The position numbers and the translations under genes were made by a program. This document shows positions 51,690 through 60,002 of a stretch of 64,000 nt of DNA, piece after piece. This DNA comes from Streptomyces nigra. GTDB taxonomy: Bacteria; Actinomycetota; Actinomycetes; Streptomycetales; Streptomycetaceae. The stretch spans positions 4,952,501-5,016,500 of the forward strand of contig NZ_CP029043.1 in assembly GCF_003074055.1 (NCBI RefSeq), given 5' to 3'. The notes under the pieces were generated by a model. That model did no database searches. It was not told the origin of the DNA and saw nothing but the letters and a program-made list of their open reading frames with translations. Position 1 is the first letter of the stretch. Each line of letters opens with the position of its first letter.

Positions 51690-52610
51690 TCAGCTGATTC
51701 CGGGGAGCGGCGCGCCGGTGACGACGGCCGCGACCGTCGTCCCGCGCGCGAAGGCTCCCTCCTCGGCGAGGGCCACGACCGCGTACAGCATTTTGGCCAC
51801 ATAGAGCCGCTCGACGGGCAGTCCGTGCCGGTCCTCGAAGTCGGCCGCGAAGGACTCCAGTGCGGGCGTCGTACGCCCGTACCCGCCGAAGTGGAACCGT
51901 TCGTCGAGCGACCAGTCGCCGCGCGGACCCCCGAACGCCGCCGTCTGCAGGGCGCGGACCTCGGCGCCGAGGAAGCCGCCCTTGAGGACCGGCACGCCGA
52001 GCGCCCGCGCGCCCGCGCCCAGCCCGGCGGCCAGGCCCGCCAGGGTGCCGCCCGTGCCGCACGCCACCGCGACCACGTCGGCCCGCCCGCGCAGCTCCTC
52101 GCCGAGCGCCTGGCAGCCCTCGACGGCGAGCGCGTTGCTGCCGCCCTCCGGCACGACATAGGCGTCCTGGGCGCCCGCCGCGCGCAGGACGTCGGCGAGC
52201 GTCGAGGGCTCGTGCTTCCGCCGGTACGTCGACCGGTCGACGAAGTGCAGGCGCATCCCGTCGGCCACGCACCGGGCCAGCGAGGGGTTGAGGGGACGCC
52301 CCGCCAGCTCCTGGCCGCGCACCACGCCGACCGTGGGCAGGCCGAGGAGACGGCCCGCCGCCGCCGTGGCCCGCAGATGGTTCGAGTAGGCACCGCCGAA
52401 GGTGACGACCGTCCGGCCCGCCGCGGCCGTCAGATTCGGCGCGAGCTTGCGCCACTTGTTGCCGATCAGCTCCGGGTGGATCAGGTCGTCCCGCTTGAGC
52501 AGCAGCCGCACACCGTGCCGCGCCAGCCGCCCGTCCGCCGACTCGCACAGCGGCGAGGGCAGCCGCGGCCGCAGGGCGGCGAGGTCGGGTACGGCGTCAC
52601 GGCTGGTCAC
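51690..52610 (-). CDS. PLP-dependent ACC deaminase / D-cysteine desulfhydrase family enzyme
   Basis: 306 residues from GTG 52610. Fold-type II PLP enzyme: the Schiff-base Lys is in the segment LIGNKWRKLAPNL, the GGAYSNHLRATAAAG segment surrounds the substrate carboxylate, and GTGGTLAGLAAG binds the PLP phosphate. Sequence cannot decide between 1-aminocyclopropane-1-carboxylate deaminase and D-cysteine desulfhydrase; the KRDDLIHPELIGNKWRK context is typical of the desulfhydrase-like branch. It is convergent with the antiporter gene, four bases apart. Confidence 0.88.
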   Translation of the reverse strand: MTSRDAVPDLAALRPRLPSPLCESADGRLARHGVRLLLKRDDLIHPELIGNKWRKLAPNLTAAAGRTVVTFGGAYSNHLRATAAAGRLLGLPTVGVVRGQELAGRPLNPSLARCVADGMRLHFVDRSTYRRKHEPSTLADVLRAAGAQDAYVVPEGGSNALAVEGCQALGEELRGRADVVAVACGTGGTLAGLAAGLGAGARALGVPVLKGGFLGAEVRALQTAAFGGPRGDWSLDERFHFGGYGRTTPALESFAADFEDRHGLPVERLYVAKMLYAVVALAEEGAFARGTTVAAVVTGAPLPGIS

Positions 52611-52637
52611 CCGGCCATTGTGACCGGCGCGGGGCCG

Positions 52638-53228
52638 CTACTTCAGCCGCTCCCGGACCCGCCCGCGCAGGGACGCCATCGTGAACCCGCGCGGATCGAC
52701 CTTCCCGGGCTGCCACTCCAGGTGCCCGATCACCGAGCGTTCGTTCCAGCCGTGATGCCGGCAGACCGCCGCCGACACGCGCGCGATCGCGTCGAGCTGC
52801 GCCTCGGGCCAGGGGTCCTTGCCGTCGCCGAGGTTCTCGCACTCGAAGCCGTAGAAGTGGCGGTTGCCGTCGGTGTTCGCCTCGTTGTCCGGCGGCAGGG
52901 TCTTCTCCGCGATGACCGCGCGCAGGACGTCGTCGTCGCCGAGACCCGCGTGGTTGGCGCGGCCGTAGCCGACCAGATGGACCTTGCCGTCCTTGGTGAT
53001 CACACCGTGGCAGAGCGGGCCGGGCAGCCCCTCGTAGCCCTTGCGGCAGAGCTCGACCGTGGCCGCGCTGCCCTTGGTCACCGTGTGATGGATCATCACG
53101 CCGTGCACGGGGCCCCACGGCCCCACGTGGTTGCGGTTGTGGTGCTCCCAGTCGCCGACCTCGACGACCGTCACGCCCTCCGCGCGCAGCCTCTGCAGGA
53201 ATCTGCTCGCGGACATGGGTGTGGCCAT
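52638..53228 (-). CDS. N-acetylmuramoyl-L-alanine amidase (amidase_2 domain)
   Basis: 196 residues from ATG 53228 with GAGGAGG upstream. Zinc ligands of the PGRP/amidase_2 fold are suggested by VMIHHTVTKGS, NHAGLGDDDVL and VIGHLEWQPGKVDPRG. The CHGVITKDGKVHLVGYGRANHAG and FECENLGDG segments are also characteristic. There is no signal peptide or cell-wall-binding domain, which resembles phage endolysins or intracellular recycling enzymes more than secreted autolysins. It lies beside the encapsulin locus, divergently. Confidence 0.88.
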   Translation of the reverse strand: MATPMSASRFLQRLRAEGVTVVEVGDWEHHNRNHVGPWGPVHGVMIHHTVTKGSAATVELCRKGYEGLPGPLCHGVITKDGKVHLVGYGRANHAGLGDDDVLRAVIAEKTLPPDNEANTDGNRHFYGFECENLGDGKDPWPEAQLDAIARVSAAVCRHHGWNERSVIGHLEWQPGKVDPRGFTMASLRGRVRERLK

Positions 53229-53530
53229 GTACGCCTCCTCGCGCCGTGGGGCGGCCGCCGGATGCGGCCGCCTCGTACCGGTCCTTTACCGGAAACGGAA
53301 GAAAGGACTCCTTGCCGCTCGCCCCGTCGCACGGCGAGCGAGCCGTTTCAGCCAGTCCGGAGTGCCGGTAGGGGTGGACAGAAGGCCACCATCTGCCCAG
53401 CGGGACAGTGATCCATTCCCCCTCGTTCGGGTAATAGCACCAACACGTTCCGTGATGAAAGCCTGGTCAGGCAGATCGCTACGCGTGGCGTCAGGACGGC
53501 GCCCGTGCACGACCGGGAGGGCAATTCCAT
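53229..53530. other. 302-bp promoter region of eshA, no gene seen
   Basis: Divergent spacer between the amidase and eshA genes. No coding frame is convincing. The stretch GTTCGGGTAATAG (around 53419-53431) before the eshA start could be part of an alternative-sigma promoter, but the -35 element is unclear. Confidence 0.45.
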
Positions 53531-54937
53531 ATGTCGGTAGGCGAAGAGGTCCGTACGGAGCAGGCCAAGACACAGCAGAGTCTCGGCACGGCGGCCGCAC
53601 GGAACCTGGCCACCACGACCAAGTCCGCGCCCCAGATGCAGGAGATCAGCTCCCGCTGGCTGCTGCGCATGCTGCCCTGGGTCAATGTGCAGGGCGGCAC
53701 GTACCGGGTGAACCGGCGGCTGACGTACGCCGTGGGGGACGGCCGCGTCACGTTCGTGAAGACCGGCGACCGCGTCGAGGTCATCCCCGCCGAGCTGGGT
53801 GAGCTGCCGGTGCTGCGCTCCTTCGAGGACGAGGACGTGCTCTCCGAGCTCGCCCAGCGGTGCGCGCAGCGGGAGTTCGCGGCGGGCCAGGTCATCGCCT
53901 CGTTCGGCAGCCCGACGGACGCGGTGTACCTGCTGGCGCACGGCAGGGTGGAGAAGATCGGCACCGGCCCCTACGGGGAGGACGAGTCGCTGGGCGTCCT
54001 CGCCGACGGCGCCTACCTCGGCGAGGCGGCGCTGCTCGACCCCGACGCCATCTGGGAGTACACGGCCCGCACGGTCACCGCGTGCACCGTCCTGGTGCTC
54101 GACCGCCGGGACTTCGAGCAGGTCGCGGAGCGCTCCGAGTCGCTGCGCGAGCACCTGGAGGAGCTGCGGTCGATCCCGACGCAGCGCACCAACAAGTACG
54201 GCGAGAAGGAGGTCGACCTCGCGGCCGGCCACAGCGGCGAGCCGGACATCCCGCACACCTTCGTCGACTACGAACCCCGGCCCCGTGAGTACGAACTGAG
54301 CATCGCCCAGACCGTGCTGCGCATCCACACGCGGGTGGCCGACCTCTACAACCAGCCGATGAACCAGACCGAGCAGCAGCTGCGGCTCACCGTGGAGGCC
54401 CTGAAGGAGCGCCAGGAGCACGAGCTGGTCAACAACCGCGAGTTCGGCCTGCTCCACAACTGCGAGTACGACCAGCGGCTCCAGCCGCACGACGGTGTGC
54501 CCAGCCCCGACGACCTGGACGAACTGCTCAGCAGGCGGCGCGGCACCAAGATGCTCCTCGCCCACCCGCGCGCGATCTCCGCGTTCGGACGCGAGCTGAA
54601 CAAGCGCGGACTGGTCCCGGAGACCATCGACATGTCCGGCAACCGCATCCCCACCTGGCGGGGCGTGCCGATCTTCCCCTGCAACAAGATCCCGGTCACC
54701 GAGGCCCGGACGACCTCGATCATCGCGCTGCGCACCGGCGAGGCGGAGCAGGGCGTCATCGGCCTCCAGCAGGCCGGCATCCCCGACGAGATCGAGCCGA
54801 GCCTGTCGTGCCGCTTCATGGGCATCAACGAACAGGCCATCATCAAGTACCTGGTGACGGCGTACTACTCGGCGGCGGTGCTGGTCCCGGACGCGCTGGG
54901 TGTCCTGGAGAACGTCGAGATCGGCCGTTGGCGATGA
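53531..54937 (+). CDS. eshA: EshA, family 2B encapsulin shell protein with cyclic-nucleotide-binding domain
   Basis: 468 residues (about 52 kDa). Residues 1-90 and 210-468 form the HK97-type shell fold split by an inserted cNMP-binding domain (about 92-205). That insert keeps the phosphate-binding cassette in variant form: YLGEAALLDPDAIWEYTARTV, with the Glu and the Arg (R180). Shell-like segments include SRWLLRMLPWVNVQGGTYRVNRR near the N-terminus and HPRAISAFGRELNKRG, WRGVPIFPCNKIPV and GIPDEIEPSLSCRFMG in the C-terminal half. Family 2B encapsulins build hollow protein compartments around terpene-pathway enzymes. A polyprenyl synthase gene follows 123 bp downstream on the same strand. Confidence 0.93.
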   Translation: MSVGEEVRTEQAKTQQSLGTAAARNLATTTKSAPQMQEISSRWLLRMLPWVNVQGGTYRVNRRLTYAVGDGRVTFVKTGDRVEVIPAELGELPVLRSFEDEDVLSELAQRCAQREFAAGQVIASFGSPTDAVYLLAHGRVEKIGTGPYGEDESLGVLADGAYLGEAALLDPDAIWEYTARTVTACTVLVLDRRDFEQVAERSESLREHLEELRSIPTQRTNKYGEKEVDLAAGHSGEPDIPHTFVDYEPRPREYELSIAQTVLRIHTRVADLYNQPMNQTEQQLRLTVEALKERQEHELVNNREFGLLHNCEYDQRLQPHDGVPSPDDLDELLSRRRGTKMLLAHPRAISAFGRELNKRGLVPETIDMSGNRIPTWRGVPIFPCNKIPVTEARTTSIIALRTGEAEQGVIGLQQAGIPDEIEPSLSCRFMGINEQAIIKYLVTAYYSAAVLVPDALGVLENVEIGRWR

Positions 54938-55060
54938 CCTCCGCAGCCGGTACGCCGTGTTCCGCACACTCCGCGTGGGTAGACCCACGGCGTAGGCGTC
55001 CAGCTGGAGCGGAAGGGCCACCGTGGGCCGACTCATCGAGGCGAGGCCGTGGGTGAGTTC

Positions 55061-56188
55061 ATGACGGAGACACAGCACCGCCCCGCCGGGGTCCCGCTCG
55101 CCACCGAGCCGCCCGAGGGGCGGGGGACCGTCGCGACCGGCCAGGCCGGCCCGCCGGGACCGGCCGACACGCCGGAGGCGGCGGTGATCCTGGAGCGCAC
55201 CCGGGCGTCCGTCGACCCCGAGATGCGGGCGGCGGTCGAGTCGCTGCCGCCCTCGATGCGCAGGATCGCGGGCTACCACTTCGGCTGGACCGATCCGGAC
55301 GGCACCCCGGCGACGGGCGGCGCGGGCAAGGCGATCCGGCCCGCCCTCGTCCTCACCGCCGCGGCGGCGCTCGGCGGACCGCGGGCCCGGGCGTCAGCCC
55401 TCAGAGCGGCCGTGGCGGTGGAACTGGTCCACAACTTCACGCTGTTGCACGACGACGTGATGGACCGCGACACCACACGCCGGCACCGGCCCACCGCCTG
55501 GACCGTGTTCGGCGACTCCGACGCGATCCTCGCCGGTGACGCCCTGCAGGCGCTGGCGCTGCGCCTGCTCGCCGACGACCCGCATCCGGCGTCCGTGAAG
55601 GCCGCGTCCCGGCTCGCCGACTGCGTGGTCGAGCTGTGCGCCGGGCAGCACGCCGACACCGCGCTGGAGAAGCGGCGCCCCACCGAGGTCACCCTCGACG
55701 AGGTGCTCGCCATGGCCGAGGCCAAGACCGGCGCGCTCCTCGGCTGCGCCTGCGCCCTCGGGGCGCTGTACGCGGGCGCCGGCGACGGCGGGGTACGGGC
55801 GATGGACGCGTTCGGCCGTGAGGCCGGGCTCGCGTTCCAGCTCATCGACGACGTGATCGGCATATGGGGCGACCCGAGGCGGACCGGCAAGCCGGTCGGC
55901 GCGGACCTCGCCGCGCGCAAGAAGTCCCTGCCCGTCGTCGCGGCGCTCACCTCGGGCGGCCCGGCCGCCCAGGAGCTGGCCGCGCTGTACGAGGCGCCCT
56001 ACGACCAGGAGGACCTGCAGCGCACCGTGCTCGCCGTGGAGCGGGCCGGCGGCCGCGACTGGGCGCAGGCCCAGGCCGCGGACCGGATGGCACGTGCCGT
56101 AGAGGCGCTCGCCCGCGCGGTGCCCGAACCGGAGGAGGCGGGTGGACTGCTGGCGCTGGCCGAGTTCGTGACCCGGCGCAGCGCCTGA
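55061..56188 (+). CDS. Polyprenyl diphosphate synthase, probable EshA encapsulin cargo
   Basis: 375 residues from ATG 55061 (an in-frame GTG at 55049 is an alternative). The catalytic fold starts around residue 60; GGAGKAIRP (diphosphate grip), the first Asp-rich motif D131DVMD135 followed by RDTTRRHRPT, and FQLIDDVIGIWGDPRRTGKPVGADL (second motif, with Gly in place of the last Asp) define an all-trans prenyl synthase. Residues 1-40 are disordered, rich in Pro, Gly, Ala and Glu (HRPAGVPLATEPPEGRG), a length and composition expected for an encapsulin-targeting tail. Being next to eshA supports that role. Chain length of the product is unknown. Confidence 0.9.
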   Translation: MTETQHRPAGVPLATEPPEGRGTVATGQAGPPGPADTPEAAVILERTRASVDPEMRAAVESLPPSMRRIAGYHFGWTDPDGTPATGGAGKAIRPALVLTAAAALGGPRARASALRAAVAVELVHNFTLLHDDVMDRDTTRRHRPTAWTVFGDSDAILAGDALQALALRLLADDPHPASVKAASRLADCVVELCAGQHADTALEKRRPTEVTLDEVLAMAEAKTGALLGCACALGALYAGAGDGGVRAMDAFGREAGLAFQLIDDVIGIWGDPRRTGKPVGADLAARKKSLPVVAALTSGGPAAQELAALYEAPYDQEDLQRTVLAVERAGGRDWAQAQAADRMARAVEALARAVPEPEEAGGLLALAEFVTRRSA

Positions 56189-56440
56189 GACCCGCGGCCG
56201 CCGCCGCGGAATCGAGGACCCCGGAGCCATCGGGGCCGTACGGCTCCTGACCCCGTACGGCACCACCGTGGCTCCGGCCCGGCGGGTCCCGCACATCCCC
56301 ACGGTGTGCGGGGCCCGCCTTCACATCAAGCACCTCTGTGCGGCGAGCCGCATGGATCGCGTCAAAGTCGTCCCCGGTGCGGCACGGCGGCACCAACCGC
56401 CCTACGATCAAGGCCGGTTGAGACGAAGGGGCGCGGACTC

Positions 56441-57034
56441 ATGGGCGTGGCGATCCGGACGGCGGGCGAGGCGGACCGGGAGCTGGTGGTGGGGCTGCTG
56501 GACGCGGCCTTCCAGGACGATCCGGTCAGCGGCTGGGTCTTCCCGGGCAAGGAGCACCGCCGGACCACGCACCCGAAGTTGATGGCCGCCTTCACGGACA
56601 TCGTGCTGGCCCACGGCCGGATCGACCTCACCGAGGACGGCACGGCCTGCGCGCTGTGGATGTCCGTGCCCGCCGACGCGCCCGAGCAGGACGACGAGGG
56701 GCCCGCCCGACTGCGGGCCGAGGTCGACCCGGACAACGAGCGCGTCGAGCTGATCGGCCGGCTCACCGCCGGCATCCACCCGGCCGGACGGGCCCACGAG
56801 TACCTGTGGATGATCGCCGCGGCTCCCGGGCGGCAGGGGCAGGGTCTGGGCACCGCCCTCATCACCTCCGTCCTCGACCGCTGCGACCGGGACGGCCTCG
56901 GCGCCTATCTGGAGGCGAGCAGCGCCCGCAGCCGGGTGCTGTACGAACGCCTCGGCTTCGCCCTGGAGGGCCGCCCCCTCGACCTCCCGGACGGCCCCCC
57001 GATGTGGCCGATGTGGCGCGAGCCGCGCGGCTGA
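56441..57034 (+). CDS. GNAT-family N-acetyltransferase
   Basis: 197 residues from ATG 56441 (AAGGGG upstream); the frame is open to 56306 without conserved sequence. Acetyl-CoA-binding loop: LWMIAAAPGRQGQGLGTALITSV (about 125-147), followed by LEASSARSRVLYERLGFALEG. The N-terminal half reads like the puromycin-acetyltransferase-like subgroup (VVGLLDAAFQDDPVSGWVFP). Substrate unknown. It lies 252 bp behind the prenyl synthase gene, too far to assume one operon. Confidence 0.88.
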   Translation: MGVAIRTAGEADRELVVGLLDAAFQDDPVSGWVFPGKEHRRTTHPKLMAAFTDIVLAHGRIDLTEDGTACALWMSVPADAPEQDDEGPARLRAEVDPDNERVELIGRLTAGIHPAGRAHEYLWMIAAAPGRQGQGLGTALITSVLDRCDRDGLGAYLEASSARSRVLYERLGFALEGRPLDLPDGPPMWPMWREPRG

Positions 57035-57052
57035 CCGGCACGACACCCCCTG

Positions 57053-57643
57053 CTACGCCTCCGGCACCACCGTCGCCGTGATCCGCTCCACCAGCCCGTC
57101 CGGGACGGACACCCCGGGGAGGACGCCGTCCAGGACGTCCGGCAGGGTCAGGTGCTCCAGGAGCAGGCCGAGCATCGCCAGATAGAGCACGGTGACGACC
57201 TCGTCGCCGCCGGGCAGCCCGGCGGAGCGGTGGAAGCCGAGGGCCTCGTCGAGGTCGCCACGCACCGACTTGGTGAACGAGGCGCGCAGTTCGGGGCGCC
57301 GGGACGCCTCCAGGCGCATCTCCAGCAGCGCCAGATACCCGGTGCGGTCGCGGGTGGCCCGGCCCATCAGGTCGTGCATGAACGCGGTGACGAGCGAGCG
57401 GTCCTTCGGTCGTGCGAGCAGCCCGGCGAGGACCTCCGGGTCCGGTGCGAGCCGTGTGTGCAGCCGGGCGTCGATCTGCCGGAGCAGGTCCTCGCGGTCG
57501 GTGAAGTAGTTGGAGGCGGTGCCGACCGGCACCCCGGCCTCGGCGTCCACCGCCCGGAACGTCAGCCCCCGCGCCCCCTCACGCGCCAGCAACTCGACGC
57601 CCGCGTCGACGAGAGCGGCCCGCCGCTCCGGGTTACCCGCCAT
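57053..57643 (-). CDS. TetR-family regulator
   Basis: 196 residues from ATG 57643 (GGGAGGGG upstream). The helix-turn-helix is FRAVDAEAGVPVGTASNYFTDREDLLRQ (about 28-55). The C-terminal domain is the TetR_C_6-like type with LVTAFMHDLMGRATRDRTGYLALLEMRLEASRRPELR. It is divergent from the reductase gene across a spacer containing three tandem 14-bp repeats, which are the obvious operator. It likely represses that gene and itself. Confidence 0.9.
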   Translation of the reverse strand: MAGNPERRAALVDAGVELLAREGARGLTFRAVDAEAGVPVGTASNYFTDREDLLRQIDARLHTRLAPDPEVLAGLLARPKDRSLVTAFMHDLMGRATRDRTGYLALLEMRLEASRRPELRASFTKSVRGDLDEALGFHRSAGLPGGDEVVTVLYLAMLGLLLEHLTLPDVLDGVLPGVSVPDGLVERITATVVPEA

Positions 57644-57704
57644 GCGGAATCCCCTCCCTCACTTGAAGCCTTCATGGAACAGCACGGGAAAAGCGCTTGT
57701 AACC

Positions 57705-57746
57705 ACTACAGCCGGAGTACTACAACTGAAGCACTACAACCGAAGT
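57705..57746. promoter_or_regulatory. Three tandem 14-bp direct repeats, probable TetR operator
   Basis: ACTACAGCCGGAGT (57705), ACTACAACTGAAGC (57719) and ACTACAACCGAAGT (57733) are head-to-tail with an exact 14-bp period. The array is bracketed by an AACCACT / AGTGGTT inverted pair (57701-57707 and 57744-57750). It lies between the divergent tetR and reductase genes. Confidence 0.75.
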
Positions 57747-57777
57747 GGTTGCGGTCAGCCTACGAAAAGAGACCGGC

Positions 57778-58362
57778 TTGCGAAAGCTCACCTACTTCAT
57801 CGCCTGCTCCCTCGACGGCTTCATCGGGGACCCGGCCGGCGACGCCACGGACATGTTCCGTTTCGTGGACGAGGAGTTCCTGGCCTTCCTCACGGAGCGG
57901 TACCCGGAGACGGTGTCCACCCCCGGCCGCCGCGCCCTCGGCCTCGACCACCTGGAGAACGTGCGGTTCGACACGGTCGTCCAGGGGCGGGGCAGCTACG
58001 ACGAAGGGCTGAAGGAGGGCATCACCAGCCCCTACGCCCATCTGCGCCAGTACGTCGCCTCGCGCTCCCTGGCCGAGTCCCCGGACCCGGACGTCGAGCT
58101 GATCAGGGACGACGTCGTCGGCGCCGTCCGCGCCCTGAAGGCGGAGGAGGGCGGACTGGACATCTACCTGTGCGGCGGCTCGCAGCTCGCCGGCGAGCTG
58201 ATCGACGAGATCGACGAACTCGTCATCAAGAGCTATCCCCTGGTCTACGGGACGGGCATGCCGATGTTCGGCTCGGGCTTCGCCGTCACCGACTTCGCCC
58301 TCGACGAGGTCCGGGCCTTCAAGAACGGCGCCGTGGTTCGTACGTACAGCAGGAAGCGCTGA
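57778..58362 (+). CDS. Dihydrofolate reductase / RibD C-terminal domain family protein
   Basis: 194 residues from TTG 57778, so that the protein starts RKLTYFIACSLDGFIGDPAGD, the usual family N-terminus; GTG 57745 is an alternative but lies inside the operator repeats. Typical segments are FDTVVQGRGSYDEGLKEG (NADPH-binding strand-helix) and LDIYLCGGSQLAGELIDEIDELVI. These YyaP/YwjB-type proteins are NADPH-binding reductases of unknown substrate, only distantly related to true DHFR. Probably repressed by the divergent TetR protein. Confidence 0.86.
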   Translation: MRKLTYFIACSLDGFIGDPAGDATDMFRFVDEEFLAFLTERYPETVSTPGRRALGLDHLENVRFDTVVQGRGSYDEGLKEGITSPYAHLRQYVASRSLAESPDPDVELIRDDVVGAVRALKAEEGGLDIYLCGGSQLAGELIDEIDELVIKSYPLVYGTGMPMFGSGFAVTDFALDEVRAFKNGAVVRTYSRKR

Positions 58363-58388
58363 GCGGCGCGCCGTCCTACCCTGGGGAC

Positions 58389-58658
58389 ATGGGCAGCGAA
58401 CAGCACGTCTGTCCCGACTGCGGACAGCCCGTGGAAATGGTCGTCCGGCGTCACAAGACGCTGGGCGCGTGGGTCCCCACATGGGTACCCGGTCCCTGCC
58501 GGAACCCCGACTGCGCGGCGCACTCCGAAGGCGCCGCCGAGCAGCACCACGACCGGCCCGCCCGGCCCGGACAGCCCGACGCGTCCGGTGGTCCCACCCC
58601 GCCCGGGAGCCCGGTCGCGTCCGGCGGACCCGAGAAGACGACCGCGACCGAATCCTGA
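58389..58658 (+). CDS. Small zinc-ribbon protein
   Basis: 89 residues from ATG 58389. Two Cys pairs, CPDCGQP (8-14) and CRNPDC (37-42), separated by 25 residues with RRHKTLGAWVPTWVPGP, form a zinc ribbon. The remaining 45 residues are disordered and Pro/Gly/Ser-rich. It may bind nucleic acid or protein. It lies 26 bp behind the reductase gene, possibly in the same transcript. Confidence 0.75.
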   Translation: MGSEQHVCPDCGQPVEMVVRRHKTLGAWVPTWVPGPCRNPDCAAHSEGAAEQHHDRPARPGQPDASGGPTPPGSPVASGGPEKTTATES

Positions 58659-58702
58659 CCGGCGGCGAGAAGCGGCTCCGCCCCGGACCGTACGCTCGCC
58701 GT

Positions 58703-59035
58703 ATGTCCGAACACGCGTACATCCTCCACCTCACGGAACGCTCGCTCTGGGAGGCCGCCCGCGAGCGCGGCGCCTACGAGATCTCCACCCGTGGCCGCAC
58801 GCTCCAGGAGGAGGGCTTCATCCACTGCTCGACCCGCGCCCAGCTCCCCAAGGTCGCCGGCTTCCTCTACGGCACCTACGACGGGCCGGACGATCTCGTG
58901 GTGCTGGTCGTCGACCCCGAGCGGCTGGACGTGCCGCTGCGCTACGAGGCGGTGGAGCCGGGCGGAGAGGAGTTCCCGCACGTGTACGGGCCGCTGCCGG
59001 TCGGCGCCGTGGTCGACGTGGAGCGGTGGAGGTGA
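58703..59035 (+). CDS. DUF952 family protein
   Basis: 110 residues from ATG 58703. It shows the family's YILHLTERSLWEAARERGAYE start, the EEGFIHCSTRAQLPKVA motif and FPHVYGPLPVGAVVDV near the end. The fold is ADP-ribosyltransferase-like (glutathione S-transferase-related annotations are wrong for this size); biochemical role unknown. It overlaps the next gene by four bases (GTGA). Confidence 0.88.
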   Translation: MSEHAYILHLTERSLWEAARERGAYEISTRGRTLQEEGFIHCSTRAQLPKVAGFLYGTYDGPDDLVVLVVDPERLDVPLRYEAVEPGGEEFPHVYGPLPVGAVVDVERWR

Positions 59036-59247
59036 CGCGGCGGCGGTCATGGCGGTGGATCGTGGCGGCCTGGCTGGTGCTGGTGGCCGTCGCGGGCGGG
59101 GCGACGCTGTGGCTGCAGGACACGGGACGGCCGCAGGGGCGGTTCGGCTGGGAGAACGCGACGCCGGGCACGTCGCCGACGGAGTGCCCTCTGCCCTCGC
59201 CCGCGGACGGAAGCGTGGACGTCGCCTGCTTCGTCAGCGGGCGCTGA
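59032..59247 (+). CDS. Small single-pass membrane/secreted protein
   Basis: 71 residues from GTG 59032, overlapping the DUF952 stop codon. A basic N-terminus (TRRRSWR) leads into a membrane helix or uncleaved signal (WIVAAWLVLVAVAGGATLWL). The external tail has two Cys (TECPLPSPADGSVDVACFV) that could form a disulfide. Its last 14 bases overlap the convergent VOC gene. Function unknown. Confidence 0.7.
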   Translation: MTRRRSWRWIVAAWLVLVAVAGGATLWLQDTGRPQGRFGWENATPGTSPTECPLPSPADGSVDVACFVSGR

Positions 59248-59974
59248 GCGCCCCCGTGCCCGGATCGCGGGCCGTCAGGCAGTAGACGCCACCCGCCGGG
59301 TCCCGCATCACCGTCCAGTGGGCGCCGTCGGCGACGAAGACGGCGCCCAGTTCCTCGTGCCGGGTGCGGGTCGCCGCGATGTCCGCGCAGGCGAGGTCGA
59401 CATGGGCGGAGGGCGCGCGTTCCTCGCCGAGCCGCTGCAGCAGGATCCGGACGGGCAGCCCGGCCGGGGGCCGCAGTACGTGGAACTCGGGGCGCGAGCC
59501 GGGCGCCGACGCCCAGCCGTCCAGCAGGGCGCCGAAGAAGGCGACTTCGGTGTCGAACGCGGAGGGCGGCAGGTCCAGGCAGACCTGGTCGAGCCGGCTT
59601 CCGCGCACCACGGGCGGCCGGACCGACTCCCCGGCCCACGGCACCACGCAGAACGGCACCCCCGCCGGCGTACGCAGCACGGCCCACCCGTCGTGCTCGG
59701 CGACGAGTCCGGCACCGTGCCCCAGCGCGTCCGCCACGAACCCCCGTACGTCGTCCACGGCGAAGTCGAGATGCGCGCCCCCGGCCCCCGCGCCGACCCC
59801 CTGCACCTTCACACAGGCGTCCGCACCACCGCCCGGCACCAGGGTCACGAACTCGCCCCGCTCGCCCCGGAACTCGGACAGCCCGCTCTCCGTGACCGCC
59901 GCCCAGAAAGTGTGGGCCCGCTCGAACAGGGCGGCGGGTCGGTCGACGAAGGCGTAGGTCCAGCGGATGCTCAT
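59234..59974 (-). CDS. VOC superfamily (glyoxalase-like) protein
   Basis: 246 residues from ATG 59974. Two VOC modules in tandem: residues 1-118 (HTFWAAVTESGLSEFRG to VPFCVVPWAG) and about 125-240 (LDQVCLDLPPSAFDTEVAFFGALLDGW to GGVYCLTARDPG). Potential metal ligands include the His of GAHLDFAVDD and SAHVDLACADI. Members include dioxygenases, isomerases and drug-binding proteins; no specific role can be given. Confidence 0.85.
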   Translation of the reverse strand: MSIRWTYAFVDRPAALFERAHTFWAAVTESGLSEFRGERGEFVTLVPGGGADACVKVQGVGAGAGGAHLDFAVDDVRGFVADALGHGAGLVAEHDGWAVLRTPAGVPFCVVPWAGESVRPPVVRGSRLDQVCLDLPPSAFDTEVAFFGALLDGWASAPGSRPEFHVLRPPAGLPVRILLQRLGEERAPSAHVDLACADIAATRTRHEELGAVFVADGAHWTVMRDPAGGVYCLTARDPGTGALSAR

Positions 59975-60002
59975 GGGGTGATCGTAGGACGGGTCGCCGC
60001 TC

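Noticed and set aside
49994..52393. Long minus-strand frame continuous with the UBP zinc finger gene
   Set aside because: Only the last 86 codons resemble a protein family; the rest is antisense to the antiporter and overlaps the PLP enzyme gene, with repetitive Arg/Gly/Asp composition.
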